From NCBI RefSeq assembly GCF_017873335.1, contig NZ_JAGGKB010000001.1, positions 744,001-808,000 on the forward strand: 64,000 nucleotides of DNA, written 5' to 3'. Made by a program: the position numbers and the translations under genes. Positions 45,087 to 54,295 of this stretch are shown piece by piece. Position 1 is the first letter of the stretch; every line of letters begins with the position of its first letter. Below the pieces are notes generated by a model. It saw only the letters and a program-made list of their open reading frames with translations, had not been told where the DNA came from and searched no databases. Source of the DNA: Thermococcus stetteri (lineage in GTDB: Archaea; Methanobacteriota_B; Thermococci; Thermococcales; Thermococcaceae).

Positions 45087-45373
45087 CCTTGCGCTTCTTG
45101 GTTCATCCCTGGTGACATGAATTGATATGTACATCTATGTTCAATCAAAATCTGGCGGTCAGAGATAGTGGAGGAACGGGTATTCTCTCCCTACGTTTGT
45201 TTAAGAACGCAGTTGCTTGAATACTCTCTTTAGAACTGATTAATGTCCCTAGATCCCTCTGGTTTCTGTTTTCTTCTCGCGTACACGGGATTTTTGCCGT
45301 CCTCGAGGATTGGGTTTAGCCTCAATGGTCAAGTCCACAAAACCCGAAAACCTTATACACTCATACCACCTTG

Positions 45374-45387
45374 TATCACTGGTGATG
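45374..45387. promoter_or_regulatory. Palindrome near the regulator's transcription start
   Basis: TATCAC-TG-GTGATG has TGM-like half-sites but a spacer of two instead of five. It lies about 25 nt after the TATA box; autoregulation is possible but unproven. Confidence 0.4.
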
Positions 45388-45432
45388 ATTAAACTTATGT
45401 CAGTGAACCTAAACATATCCGGGGGTTAAACC

Positions 45433-46458
45433 ATGAGGGAAGACAAGATAATTGAAAAGCTCCAGAAGCTCGGCCTCACCAAGTACGAGAGCCTTGCTTA
45501 CATAACTCTCCTAAAGCTCGGGCCTAGCAAGGCAACCGACATAACGAAGGAGAGCGGGATTCCGCACACTAGGGTTTATGATGTCCTCAGCTCCCTTCAC
45601 AGGAAGGGCTTTGTTGATGTGATGCAGGGTACTCCAAGGCTGTATAAACCCGTAAACCCCGAAGTCGTGCTTGAAAGGATTAAAGAAGAGCTAATCGAGG
45701 ATATTGAAGCTCTCAAAAAGGCCTTCCTCGACCTCTACCGCGAGGCCCACGGTGAGGAACTCCCCGAGATATGGACGATACAGGGCTTTGACAACACCCT
45801 TGAGAGGGCTGAGCACGTTATAAGGACGGCAAAGCACGAGGTTCTTATAAACACCCCCTTCGAGTTCCTGAAGCTCCTCCAGGGTGAGATAAAGAACCGC
45901 AAGGACGTAATCTTCGTCATCATCAGCAACTTCGGAGACGAGATACCGAACTGGCTTAAGGGCGACAACATAATCCTCGCCAAGAGCGGTGGAGCGCCGT
46001 GGCTCATGGCGAGCTGGATAATCGGCGACATCGACTACGCGCTCTTCTTCGGCGCCCTACCCAAGGACAGGAGAAGGGAAAAGTTCTACTCCTTCTGGGC
46101 AAAGAGCCCCAGGATAATCCAGAACTACATGCACTGGTTCTACACGATCTACTTCGACAACAGCGAGGTCATAAAACCCCTCGCCTACGAGAGGCTCCAG
46201 AAGCCGGTTTCGCTGGTCAACATCAGGACCCTGATAATGGTTCTGAAGTTCGCGGGGCTTCCCAGGAAAGCTGAGATAGCCGGAAGGCTCATAGACACAA
46301 AGGAGCCCGTTACCCTCGATGGAGAGATAGTGGACTACGAATACACCCCGCTCACTGCAAACGTCACCTTCAGGTACAACGGTAAGGAGCTCAAGGTGGG
46401 CGGCATAGGGAGCTACTTCGAGGACGTCGAGGGGGAGAAGTTCATACTCCTTGAATGA
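45433..46458 (+). CDS. TrmB-family sugar-responsive transcription regulator
   Basis: A 341-aa regulator. The N-terminal winged helix-turn-helix is visible at residues 5-75 (LGLTKYESLAYITLLKLG; KATDITKESGIPHTRVYDVLSSL), followed by a coiled-coil dimer segment and a C-terminal TrmB sugar-binding domain with an all-beta end. Divergent placement from the mal-apu operon, whose promoter has a TGM-like site, makes it most likely the Tgr/TrmBL1 type global regulator of sugar uptake and glycolysis, or the local TrmB. These two cannot be told apart with certainty from sequence alone. Confidence 0.9.
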   Translation: MREDKIIEKLQKLGLTKYESLAYITLLKLGPSKATDITKESGIPHTRVYDVLSSLHRKGFVDVMQGTPRLYKPVNPEVVLERIKEELIEDIEALKKAFLDLYREAHGEELPEIWTIQGFDNTLERAEHVIRTAKHEVLINTPFEFLKLLQGEIKNRKDVIFVIISNFGDEIPNWLKGDNIILAKSGGAPWLMASWIIGDIDYALFFGALPKDRRREKFYSFWAKSPRIIQNYMHWFYTIYFDNSEVIKPLAYERLQKPVSLVNIRTLIMVLKFAGLPRKAEIAGRLIDTKEPVTLDGEIVDYEYTPLTANVTFRYNGKELKVGGIGSYFEDVEGEKFILLE

Positions 46459-46493
46459 TCCCTTCTTTTTAACATTTTCAACAGGTGAAGACT

Positions 46494-47840
46494 ATGAGAA
46501 TCCTCATGCTCGGCTTTGAGTACCTCCCTGTCAAGGTCGGCGGTCTTGCGGAAGCGCTCACCAGCATAGCAGAAGGTCTTGCAGAGCTGGGAAACGAAGT
46601 CGTTGTATTCACACCAGACCATGGAAGGAAGCTCGGCGAGGAGGTTGCCTCCTTCAGGGTTCTCCTCGAGGGCCAGGAAGTTGAAGTAAACGTAAGAAAG
46701 CGGGAGCAGAACGGCGTAACCGTTTACTCCCTTGGCGGGAGCTATCTAGATACCGACGTCTACCCCGGTTGGGAAGACCTTCTCAGAAAGGCCGTCATCT
46801 TCGGAAAGGCCAGCGCCGGGCTTATGAACATCATTATCGGCGAGTTCAAACCCGATGTAGTCCACGCCCACGACTGGCACACGGTATTTGCCCTGGGCCT
46901 TCTGAAAAAGTACTTCGGGACAAGGAGCGTTTTCACCGTTCACAGGCTCAACAGGGCGAAGGTTCCCGCTGGCTACTTCCACGAGGCCAACCTCGGTGAG
47001 CTCGCGCCCTATCCTGATCTCGACCCAGAGCATACCGCCGGATACCTGGCGGACGTGGTGACGACCGTGAGCAGGAGCTACCTCATGGAGGAGTGGGACT
47101 TCTTCAGGAACTTCGACGGGAAGGCAACGCACGTCTTCAACGGTATCGACTGCTCCTTCTGGAACGAGGAGCTCCTTGAGGGCAGGGACCTGTCGAGGGA
47201 GGAAAGGCGGCGGAGAATACTCGAACGCTTCGGCCTCTCCGACGGGAAGGCCTTCATGTTCATCGGCCGCTTCGACAGGGCCCAGAAGGGTGTCGATACC
47301 CTCCTGAGGGCCATCGAAGTGCTCTCAACGGATCCGGTCTTCAAAGGACTGAGGTTCCTGGTAGTTGGAAAAGGGGACCCCGAACTTGAAAACTGGGCCA
47401 GGGAAACCGAGAAGCGCTTCCCGGAGAACGTTAAGGTGATAACTGAAGTTTTGCCCAGAGAAACGGTTAGGGAGCTCTACGGCTCGGTGGACTTCGTGAT
47501 TGTACCATCTTACTTCGAACCTTTCGGCCTGGTTCAGCTCGAGGCCATGTGTCTTGGAGCTGTCCCAATAGGCAGTGCTGTTGGGGGCATCAAAGACACA
47601 GTCATTGACCTCGACGCCGACCCGGAGAGGGCGACCGGGCTTCTAGTTCCCCCAAGGGACGCGTTCGCCCTAGCAAGGGCCATAGTAAGGGCTGCGGAAC
47701 TCGATGAGGAAACCCTAAAACGGCTCAGGGAGAACGGGAAGAGAAGGGCAAGAGAGGACTTCACGTGGGAGAACGCCTGCGGGAGGTACATGAGGGTCTA
47801 CCAGAACGCGGTGGATAAGGCAATCCCCTTCCTCCGCTAG
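46494..47840 (+). CDS. glgA: Glycogen synthase, GT5
   Basis: A 448-aa GT-B glycosyltransferase that extends alpha-1,4-glucan from a nucleotide sugar. KVGGLAE at residues 14-20 is the donor-binding loop, [10 protein letters not shown] is the N-domain motif and [15 protein letters not shown] carries the E-x7-E motif of the C domain. ATG 46494 follows CAGGTGAAGACT. It is 35 nt downstream of the regulator gene and probably on the same transcript, joining storage to maltodextrin uptake. Its last 4 nt overlap the convergent rnp2 gene. Confidence 0.93.
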   Translation: MRILMLGFEYLPVKVGGLAEALTSIAEGLAELGNEVVVFTPDHGRKLGEEVASFRVLLEGQEVEVNVRKREQNGVTVYSLGGSYLDTDVYPGWEDLLRKAVIFGKASAGLMNIIIGEFKPDVVHAHDWHTVFALGLLKKYFGTRSVFTVHRLNRAKVPAGYFHEANLGELAPYPDLDPEHTAGYLADVVTTVSRSYLMEEWDFFRNFDGKATHVFNGIDCSFWNEELLEGRDLSREERRRRILERFGLSDGKAFMFIGRFDRAQKGVDTLLRAIEVLSTDPVFKGLRFLVVGKGDPELENWARETEKRFPENVKVITEVLPRETVRELYGSVDFVIVPSYFEPFGLVQLEAMCLGAVPIGSAVGGIKDTVIDLDADPERATGLLVPPRDAFALARAIVRAAELDEETLKRLRENGKRRAREDFTWENACGRYMRVYQNAVDKAIPFLR

Positions 47841-48199
47841 CGCCAGCCGTACTCGGCCAGAAACTTCTTTTTCAGCCTTTTTATCGTCCCCGAAACTCCG
47901 AGGGTTCTGAAGATTGCCTTTGAGCCGTTTATTTCCGTGAGCATGGTCAGTGCAAAGCGGAGCTCCTCAACGTGCTTTCTGTCAACCCTAACTATTCCAG
48001 TCTGGCTTTCCTCGTCAAAGGAAATGAACCAGGGCTTTGCCCTCGCCGAGCCGAGGTAGCCCAGGGCCGAAAGTGAGGCCTCCCAGATGGCTTTCTTTAC
48101 CTCGTCCTTCTTGAAGGGTCTCTCCCCAACGACCTGGAAGGCTATGTACCTGTTCTTGTCCCTGAGCGTCGGCGGCAGGTACTTCGGCTTCTCCCTCAT
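47837..48199 (-). CDS. rnp2: RNase P protein component 2 (Pop5)
   Basis: A 120-aa Pop5/Rpp14 family protein, a structural and catalytic helper of archaeal RNase [20 protein letters not shown] near the N terminus and [20 protein letters not shown] at mid-protein are the typical segments; the fold is ferredoxin-like. ATG 48199 has GGAGGTGTTGGG in front; the longer upstream frame is not used. It acts on the RNA encoded at 18879-19202. Confidence 0.92.
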   Translation of the reverse strand: MREKPKYLPPTLRDKNRYIAFQVVGERPFKKDEVKKAIWEASLSALGYLGSARAKPWFISFDEESQTGIVRVDRKHVEELRFALTMLTEINGSKAIFRTLGVSGTIKRLKKKFLAEYGWR

Positions 48200-48273
48200 C
48201 CCAACACCTCCACGGATTTGTCCACCAACCTTTTTAAGCCCTCCCCTGAGTCCCAACTTGCGAGGTGATATAG

Positions 48274-49359
48274 TTGGTCTGGGAGACGCCCTACTTTTCA
48301 TACGCAGTGAGAGAGCTCCCGAAGGGCTGTCAGCTCTGCGTTAGGGGTGAGAAGCTCGTCCTCTTCACCACCGGGAAGTGTCCGAGGGACTGCTTCTACT
48401 GCCCCCTCAGCCCCTGGAGGAGAGAGGATGTAGTTTACGCCAACGAGAGACCCGTGAAGAGCGTTGAGGATGTCATCGAGGAAGCCAAAATTCAGGAAGC
48501 CAAAGGCGCTGGAGTCACCGGTGGAGACCCTCTGGCGAGGCTCGACAGGACTGTTGAGTATATCAGAGTCCTGAAGGAGAACTTCGGAAAGGACTTTCAC
48601 GTTCACCTCTACACCACGGGGGCTTTGGCTACTGAAAAGGCCCTCTCAAAGCTCTACGATGCCGGACTGGACGAGATACGCTTCCATCCTGATCTCTTCA
48701 ACCCGAATTCAAAGCTATTCAAGGTTGAAATCGAAAACATAAAGGAGGCCTTCGACTTCGACTGGGACGTTGGGGGAGAGATTCCATCCATTCCCGGTCA
48801 GCTCGAAAGGATGAAGTGGTACGCGGAGTTTCTGGATAAGCACGGCGCCAAGTTCCTCAACGTGAACGAGCTCGAGTTCAGTGAAATGACGCTCAAAACC
48901 CTTCTTGAGAGAGGCTTCCAGCCAGTAAGCGACGAAAGCTCCGCGATTAAGGGTTCCCTTGAGCTCGGCCTTGAGTTTTTAGAATGGGGAGAGGAGAACA
49001 CCTCCCTTAGCTACCACCTCTGCACGGCGAAGCTGAAGGATGCGGTTCAGCTGAGAAACAGGCTGAGGAGGATGGCCAGGAACGTCGCAAAACCCTACAT
49101 GGAGATCACGGAGGAGGGAACCCTGCGCTTCGGCATAGCTGAATACGAGGACTTAGACGAGCTCTACAGGTTCCTCGTTGAGGAAGCGGAAGTCCCTGCG
49201 GAGTGGCTCCACATCAACCGGGAGAAGAAAAGGATAGAGATGCCCGAAGAGGTTGCCGTAGAGCTTGCCGAGGCGGTAGAAGGCGACGTTAGGTTCTTCG
49301 TCGTCGAGGAGTACCCGACCTTCGACAGGCTTGAGGTGGAGAGGATTCCGCTCCCTTAG
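48274..49359 (+). CDS. Radical SAM protein with extra CxxC motif
   Basis: A 361-aa protein. The radical SAM cluster motif is CPRDCFYC (Cys36, 40, 43), preceded by CQLC (19-22), which may bind another metal. TGGDP and [11 protein letters not shown] belong to the barrel. A C-terminal domain of about 100 residues is not recognised. The start is TTG 48274 behind GAGGTGATATAG. The substrate is unknown. It resembles archaeal radical SAM proteins loosely related to pyruvate formate-lyase activating enzymes. Confidence 0.82.
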   Translation: MVWETPYFSYAVRELPKGCQLCVRGEKLVLFTTGKCPRDCFYCPLSPWRREDVVYANERPVKSVEDVIEEAKIQEAKGAGVTGGDPLARLDRTVEYIRVLKENFGKDFHVHLYTTGALATEKALSKLYDAGLDEIRFHPDLFNPNSKLFKVEIENIKEAFDFDWDVGGEIPSIPGQLERMKWYAEFLDKHGAKFLNVNELEFSEMTLKTLLERGFQPVSDESSAIKGSLELGLEFLEWGEENTSLSYHLCTAKLKDAVQLRNRLRRMARNVAKPYMEITEEGTLRFGIAEYEDLDELYRFLVEEAEVPAEWLHINREKKRIEMPEEVAVELAEAVEGDVRFFVVEEYPTFDRLEVERIPLP

Positions 49360-49397
49360 GCTGTTTCTCCAAATTATCTGAAAAAAGAGGAGAAGAA

Positions 49398-52300
49398 TCA
49401 AATCGGAACTGCAACGGCCACCTGGGCCGTGCTGGCAACCGGCTGGAAGGCAGTCATAAACCTCAGGAAGGCGTGGCTGAAGGCCCAGTCAGGGTCGCTG
49501 GTTCCCCTGTGTACCGGGGAGACCTCTCCCGTTGGGCCGGGGTGATCCCTGTCAACGCTCCAGAAGGCTAGGGAGCGTATTCTGTGCTGTATCGCCCAGT
49601 CGACGAGCTTTTCGGCATCCTGGAGCGAGAAAACGCTCTTATCATCGTTGGTTCCTATCATCGGGGTCAGGCCAATCATGCCCCATATTTCGTCGTCGCT
49701 CTTGTTGGGATAAATCTGCTTGAGCTGTTTGAAAACGTGTTCGGCCACGCTTATGGCGTTGTCCGCGTTTGCTGGCGTCCAGTAGTAGTCCATCGTCATC
49801 GGGTTGACCCTGTCGACGATAACCCCCTTCTTTGCCATGGTCTCTATTATCCCGTATCCGCCCGCAAGACCTATTCCTGGGTCGCTGGGCAGTGTGAAGC
49901 TAAGTCTAACGTTCGGTCTTTCCCTCTGTACGATAAGGAGGGCATCCGCCAGTTTGTCGGCGTCCACACCAGACTCGATGTCAAAATCAAGGTAGGTGGC
50001 GTTGTAGGTGTCTATAACCTGAATGTACCACTGCGCGAGCTGTTCGGGGGTCTTTGCCTGCTGGCAGAGGTAGGGGCCAACTGCGCCTCCGAAGGCTATA
50101 ATAACGTCCCCTCCGGCTTCTCTGAGCTCCTTCACCTCATCAACGAAGGCATCCAGTGGAATGCTTCCAGCCCAGGCCGGCCCGTTGTAGACTGAACTGT
50201 ATAGGATAAAGGCGAGGGTGAAGTAAGGTGTCCCGGTGAGTTTGTAGTACTCAACGAGCGGCTTGTGGATACTGAGGCTCATGTCGATGTACGGAGCGAA
50301 GAAGTGCTCGGGAAGACCCGGGCCTGCTGGAACGTAGGGACCCGTCTCGTTTCCTGGGCTGGGGTTTGGATTGGTTTCGTTGCCCGGTGATGGGTTTGGA
50401 CTGGTCTGGTTTTCGGAAGGGGTTGTCTCGTTGCTTGGGTTGGGGGCAGTTTCTGGCCAGACGTCCCAGAGCTGGCCGTTCACGTAGAGGTACATTGACT
50501 CGACCGGCTTGCTCCCTGTGGCAATGAACCCGAAGGTTGCCGTTGGTCCTTTGTTCCAGCTTGGTGGAGTGAAGACGACGTACCCGTCCTCTTCGGCCTT
50601 GTTTGCACTCCAGAAGCTTGAGACTGTCGAACCGTCCTTCAACTTGACCTTAACGACCCAGTCGTAAGTGCCGCCAAGGTTTAAGGTCACATCGTACTCT
50701 GTGCTTCCCCAGTCTTGGATTTTGACGCTGAACGCATCCGGCTTGACCAGATCGCCGGTGGATGGAGTCGTCTGGTTGTTTGAGGGCGTGGTCTCGTTTC
50801 CTGGGCTGGGGTTTGGATTGGTTTCGTTGCCCGGTGATGGGTTTGGACTGGTCTGGTTTTCGGAAGGGGTTGTCTCGTTGCTTGGCGGTATTGGGGTTGG
50901 CTCTGGAACGGTTATGTTGCTCGGGATGTTCGAGCCTATGTAGTAGGTATCGGGAATCCACGCCGGTGGCTTCTCGCCGAGGTGCTGGAGAACCGTATCG
51001 AGGAGCGGGTGGCTGTTGGTTCCGGGCTTCCTGTCGGCGGTGATCTCCCAGATCATCACTCCGCCTAGTCCGTTCTTCAGCATGTAGTCGACCTTTATTC
51101 CTATCGCCTTGGGGTCGTCGAAGGTTATGAATATCTTCTTGCTTGGGGAGTAGAGCCACGCGACCTGTGCTATCGGGTCCCAGTGGTACTCGTATTCACT
51201 GCTCTGGTTCTTCTTGGCGACGTCCCAGTAGTCCATGACCCCGTAGGTTTCGTAAGCGGGCCCCCAGGTGCCATCAGGAGTGCCACTGAAGGGCTGGTAG
51301 AGGCCGCTGTTCTCGGGCGGGACGTTTGCAAAGCTCCTGCTGTAGAATGGGAGGCCGACGGTTATCTTGGTCCTGTCTGGGACGTGCTGGACGTACCATT
51401 GGACGGTGTAGTTGACGCAGAAGTGGTACTTGACGTTCTCGTCGGTGTAAGGTGCATTAGGGTCGCAGTAGAGCGGGGCGAGGTGGCCGGTTATTGTCTC
51501 CCAGGCGCCGTGGTAGTCGTAGGTCATGATGTTGATTGAGTCGAGGTACTTGCTTGCCTCGTTCCAGTCTATCCTGCCGGCCTTGACCGGGTCGGCTGGC
51601 GTTGCGGCTGTTAGGAGGTAGTCCTTGTGATCCTCCTTTTCAGCCTGATCTAGAGCTTCTCTTAACGTCTTTAGGAGGAGTACAAAGTTCTTACCGTCGT
51701 CGGGGCTCTCGTAGTTTCCTTCCTTGCCTCCGCCGCCGGGGTACTCCCAGTCGATATCAATTCCATCGAGGTCGTACTTCCTTATGATCTCTATGGCTGT
51801 CTCGGCGAAGCGCTGCCTCTTGACCGGGTCGGCAGCTACCACCGAGAAGTATTTGCTGAGGGTCCACCCGCCGACTGAGATTAGAACCTTAACCGCTGGA
51901 TACTTCCTCTTGTACTCCTTCATGGCCTCAAGGTTGAGCGGATCTGCGTAGGTGTCGAAGAAAGCCACCGTACCATCCTCCTTGAGGTCGAGGAAGGCGT
52001 AGTTGACGTGGGTCACCTTTTCCCAGGGGATATCGCTCACGTAGAACTTCCTCGCGTACCTGCCCCATGAAATATAGTAGACTATGACCCTGTACGGCTC
52101 CAGGGGGGTCGTTATGGCGAGAACGTTCGACGGACTTCCCCTGCTTCCATCGGCGAGAACTGGAACGACCCCGTAGTGGTAGGTGGTGTTGGCCTTCAGA
52201 TCCCACTGGTCGAGGTAGTTGGTGGTTGGGACAACATCTCCCACGAGCTCCCAGGAGTCATCGCTTCCGGGAACGCTCTGGGTCCAGTATTTAACGCGCC

Positions 52301-52616
52301 ATATCTTTCCGTTGTACTCAACGACGTCGCCCTGATTGTAGGTCTTTCCAGGTTCGTATTTTGGATAGCTGCTCCAGTTGACAATCACCAGCAGGTTGTT
52401 CGGTGAGAACAGGTTGGAGGGATCTGTGCTCCTGTAAACTTCGTACGCCTTTGCGTTGCTGTATGGGCTCCACGTCAGGTTCACGACGTCCCAAGCGATG
52501 GCGCTTCCGCTCAGGCTTACGCTCTCCGCTGCCGAGGCCCAGGGGAAAGTGCCCACTTGGGCCAGGGACAGCAGAAGCAGGGCCATTAAGACTATCGAAG
52601 GTCCCCTCTTTCGCAT
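49398..52616 (-). CDS. chiA: Secreted chitinase with two GH18 domains and two chitin-binding modules
   Basis: A 1072-aa enzyme. It has a signal peptide (1-30), a short Ig/FN3-like stretch interrupted by a CBM5/12-type chitin-binding module (about 86-127, YEPGKTYNQGDVVEYNGKIW) and a first GH18 domain (about 175-550, DGIDIDWE, catalytic Glu291). An Asn/Pro/Thr linker leads to a CBM2-like module (about 625-725), a second copy of the linker and a second GH18 domain (about 770-1050, YLDFDIE, catalytic Glu881). In T. kodakarensis ChiA the first domain is exo-acting and the second endo-acting; that protein has three binding modules, against two here. ATG 52616 lies behind GGGGTGTGGCGG. It degrades chitin outside the cell to diacetylchitobiose for the genes that follow. 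Confidence 0.95.
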   Translation of the reverse strand: MRKRGPSIVLMALLLLSLAQVGTFPWASAAESVSLSGSAIAWDVVNLTWSPYSNAKAYEVYRSTDPSNLFSPNNLLVIVNWSSYPKYEPGKTYNQGDVVEYNGKIWRVKYWTQSVPGSDDSWELVGDVVPTTNYLDQWDLKANTTYHYGVVPVLADGSRGSPSNVLAITTPLEPYRVIVYYISWGRYARKFYVSDIPWEKVTHVNYAFLDLKEDGTVAFFDTYADPLNLEAMKEYKRKYPAVKVLISVGGWTLSKYFSVVAADPVKRQRFAETAIEIIRKYDLDGIDIDWEYPGGGGKEGNYESPDDGKNFVLLLKTLREALDQAEKEDHKDYLLTAATPADPVKAGRIDWNEASKYLDSINIMTYDYHGAWETITGHLAPLYCDPNAPYTDENVKYHFCVNYTVQWYVQHVPDRTKITVGLPFYSRSFANVPPENSGLYQPFSGTPDGTWGPAYETYGVMDYWDVAKKNQSSEYEYHWDPIAQVAWLYSPSKKIFITFDDPKAIGIKVDYMLKNGLGGVMIWEITADRKPGTNSHPLLDTVLQHLGEKPPAWIPDTYYIGSNIPSNITVPEPTPIPPSNETTPSENQTSPNPSPGNETNPNPSPGNETTPSNNQTTPSTGDLVKPDAFSVKIQDWGSTEYDVTLNLGGTYDWVVKVKLKDGSTVSSFWSANKAEEDGYVVFTPPSWNKGPTATFGFIATGSKPVESMYLYVNGQLWDVWPETAPNPSNETTPSENQTSPNPSPGNETNPNPSPGNETGPYVPAGPGLPEHFFAPYIDMSLSIHKPLVEYYKLTGTPYFTLAFILYSSVYNGPAWAGSIPLDAFVDEVKELREAGGDVIIAFGGAVGPYLCQQAKTPEQLAQWYIQVIDTYNATYLDFDIESGVDADKLADALLIVQRERPNVRLSFTLPSDPGIGLAGGYGIIETMAKKGVIVDRVNPMTMDYYWTPANADNAISVAEHVFKQLKQIYPNKSDDEIWGMIGLTPMIGTNDDKSVFSLQDAEKLVDWAIQHRIRSLAFWSVDRDHPGPTGEVSPVHRGTSDPDWAFSHAFLRFMTAFQPVASTAQVAVAVPI
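50344..50438. repeat. 95-bp direct repeat, linker copy B of chiA
   Basis: Base-for-base identical to 50791-50885. It encodes the Asn/Pro/Thr linker after the CBM2 module. Confidence 0.95.
50791..50885. repeat. 95-bp direct repeat, linker copy A of chiA
   Basis: Identical to 50344-50438; the distance of 447 bp (149 codons) keeps the reading frame if the copies recombine. Confidence 0.95.
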
Positions 52617-52674
52617 CCGCCACACCCCATTGGAATCTTTTGGGGATTTTGCATTTTTTACATGTACCCAGATG

Positions 52675-52683
52675 TTTATAAAT
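52675..52683 (-). promoter_or_regulatory. TATA box of chiA
   Basis: The minus-strand sequence ACATTTATAAACAT lies about 60 nt before the chiA start. Confidence 0.55.
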
Positions 52684-52794
52684 GTTTCCTGAATTACATT
52701 TATCACTTTTTATGTATCTGTGGTATTCAATGTCCATACTGTCAACTGAAGCCGAAAAATATCCGTTAAAAGTGCACAGACGGGGTTCCAAAAA

Positions 52795-52804
52795 GATTAT
52801 AAAA
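52795..52804 (+). promoter_or_regulatory. TATA box of dac
   Basis: GATTATAAAAT lies about 35 nt before ATG 52837, giving a short leader with the ribosome binding site GAGGTG. Confidence 0.55.
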
Positions 52805-52836
52805 TAGGGCAACTCTATAATATCGAGGTGCATGAC

Positions 52837-53640
52837 ATGGGGTTTGAACCGTTTGAGAGGTTTGACGATGCACTTTCGGCACTCATGGACGAGCTTGACT
52901 TCAAAATCAACGAGCCTTTCAAGGACGTGGAGAAGGTTCTCTGCATAGAGCCGCATCCAGACGACTGTGTCATCGGGCTCGGGGGCACCATTAAAAAGCT
53001 AACTGACTCCGGAGTTGAGGTTGTCTATCTACTTCTCACGGACGGTTCGATGGGAACGACCGACGATAGGATATCACGCCATGAGCTTGTCCTAAAGAGA
53101 CTTGAAGAAGAAAAAAAGAGCGCTGAAATCCTTGGGGTTAAGAAGATACACACCCTAGACCTTGGCGACACCGAACTTCCCTACACGAGGGAGGTCAGAA
53201 AGGAGATAGTCACTGTGATAAGAAAGGAGAAACCTGATATGGTTTTGATGCCCGATCCGTGGCTCCCCTACGAGAGTCACCCCGATCACAGGCATGCGGG
53301 ATTCCTCGGAATAGAGGCGGTCGGCTTTTCGGGTCTCCCAAACTTCAACAGAACCGACCTCATCGCTGGACTTGAGCCCCATAACGTCTCCGCAGTTGGC
53401 TTCTACTACACCCACAAACCAAACTACTTCGTTGATATAACCGATGTCATGGAAACAAAGCTGAGGGCTGTGAGGGCCCATAAAAGCCAGTTTCCTGACG
53501 ACATCTGGAAGCTTTGGGAGCCGTATCTCAGGACAATAGCTCTCTATTATGGAAAAATGAGTGGCTACAAGTACGCTGAAGGTATAAGGTTCATTCCTAG
53601 CCTTTTCCTGCATATATGTCCTTTTGCCGAACTTATTTAG
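52837..53640 (+). CDS. dac: Diacetylchitobiose deacetylase (PIG-L family)
   Basis: A 267-aa zinc deacetylase of the LmbE/PIG-L fold. Zinc ligands are expected at His40 and Asp43 (PHPDD) and His151 (SHPDH). In Thermococcales this enzyme removes the acetyl group from the non-reducing residue of diacetylchitobiose made by ChiA, giving the substrate for GlmA. ATG 52837 follows GAGGTGCATGAC. It is divergent from chiA across a 220-nt promoter region, so both can be induced together. Its end overlaps vapC (opposite strand) by 4 nt. Confidence 0.92.
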   Translation: MGFEPFERFDDALSALMDELDFKINEPFKDVEKVLCIEPHPDDCVIGLGGTIKKLTDSGVEVVYLLLTDGSMGTTDDRISRHELVLKRLEEEKKSAEILGVKKIHTLDLGDTELPYTREVRKEIVTVIRKEKPDMVLMPDPWLPYESHPDHRHAGFLGIEAVGFSGLPNFNRTDLIAGLEPHNVSAVGFYYTHKPNYFVDITDVMETKLRAVRAHKSQFPDDIWKLWEPYLRTIALYYGKMSGYKYAEGIRFIPSLFLHICPFAELI

Positions 53641-54089
53641 GCCTTTAATTCTTCCTCTACCATCCTTTCTACTTCTTTCAGGAAGTAGTCAAGCTCCATC
53701 ATGTCAAGTCCAAACTCGGTTAGGGGCTTATATCTATCCTGGTCAGCGGTTACCAGGAGCATTCTGTGCTTTATTGCGAAGGCTCCCGTGAGCACGTCAT
53801 CGACTTCAAGTCTCAGCCCCTTTTTGAGGAGTTTGGCCTCTATCTTTGCACCGTGTAGAACTATCTCCTCGGTTAGGGGGAGGATGGCGTAGATTTCGTT
53901 GAGGACTTTGAATTCGTTCTCTATTTTTCTGTTTATGTATGCCTTAGATACCAGATACTTGTAAATCGAGATTATCGGGACGAAAACGTTGAATTTTGCT
54001 AGGGTCACCTCAAGTAGCCTCCTCCTGCTTGCAGTGTGCATTTTTATTAGTGATGTTGCGTCAAATAGGATGCTGTCTGGGAGGGTCAT
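53637..54089 (-). CDS. vapC: VapC-type PIN-domain toxin (ribonuclease)
   Basis: A 150-aa PIN-domain protein. The acidic metal-binding residues are Asp10 (ILFDATSLIK), the mid-protein acidic pair (LEVDDVLTGAF) and the C-terminal VTADQDRY. Such toxins cleave tRNA or rRNA and are kept inactive by VapB. It overlaps vapB by 4 nt (ATGA) and the convergent dac gene by 4 nt. Together with vapB it lies between GH1 and dac, inside the chitin gene group. Confidence 0.85.
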   Translation of the reverse strand: MTLPDSILFDATSLIKMHTASRRRLLEVTLAKFNVFVPIISIYKYLVSKAYINRKIENEFKVLNEIYAILPLTEEIVLHGAKIEAKLLKKGLRLEVDDVLTGAFAIKHRMLLVTADQDRYKPLTEFGLDMMELDYFLKEVERMVEEELKA

Positions 54090-54295
54090 TGCTTACCCCT
54101 CTCTTTAATGACTCTAAGTAGCATTTCCGCTTCGTCATCATCGACGATTACGTCTTCGACCTTCTTGTCAAGCTCCACGAGGTGCCAGGTTTCAATGAGC
54201 TTCTGAAGCACCTCATCGTAGGATCTTGCGTCGAGCTTGTCCTTCAGGAGCTTTATCTTTTTCCAGGTGTTCTCATCAACTGCTATCGTTTTCAA
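54086..54295 (-). CDS. vapB: VapB-type antitoxin
   Basis: A 69-aa protein starting with TTG at 54295. The N terminus (KTIAVDENTWKKIKLLKDKLD) has a ribbon-helix-helix pattern and the acidic C terminus (DDDEAEMLLRVIKERG) is the toxin-binding tail. The start codon overlaps the stop codon of the GH1 gene and the ribosome binding site GGGAGGGATTA lies in that gene, so it is translated from the glycosidase mRNA. Confidence 0.82.
   Translation of the reverse strand: MKTIAVDENTWKKIKLLKDKLDARSYDEVLQKLIETWHLVELDKKVEDVIVDDDEAEMLLRVIKERGKQ

Noticed and set aside
45240-45340. Possible small RNA between malE and the regulator gene
   Set aside because: No stable helix or box pair could be assembled, and TGATGA at 45383 lacks a CTGA partner.
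50344-50885. Insertion-element ends
   Set aside because: The repeats are direct, encode linker in frame and enclose a binding module, with no transposase.
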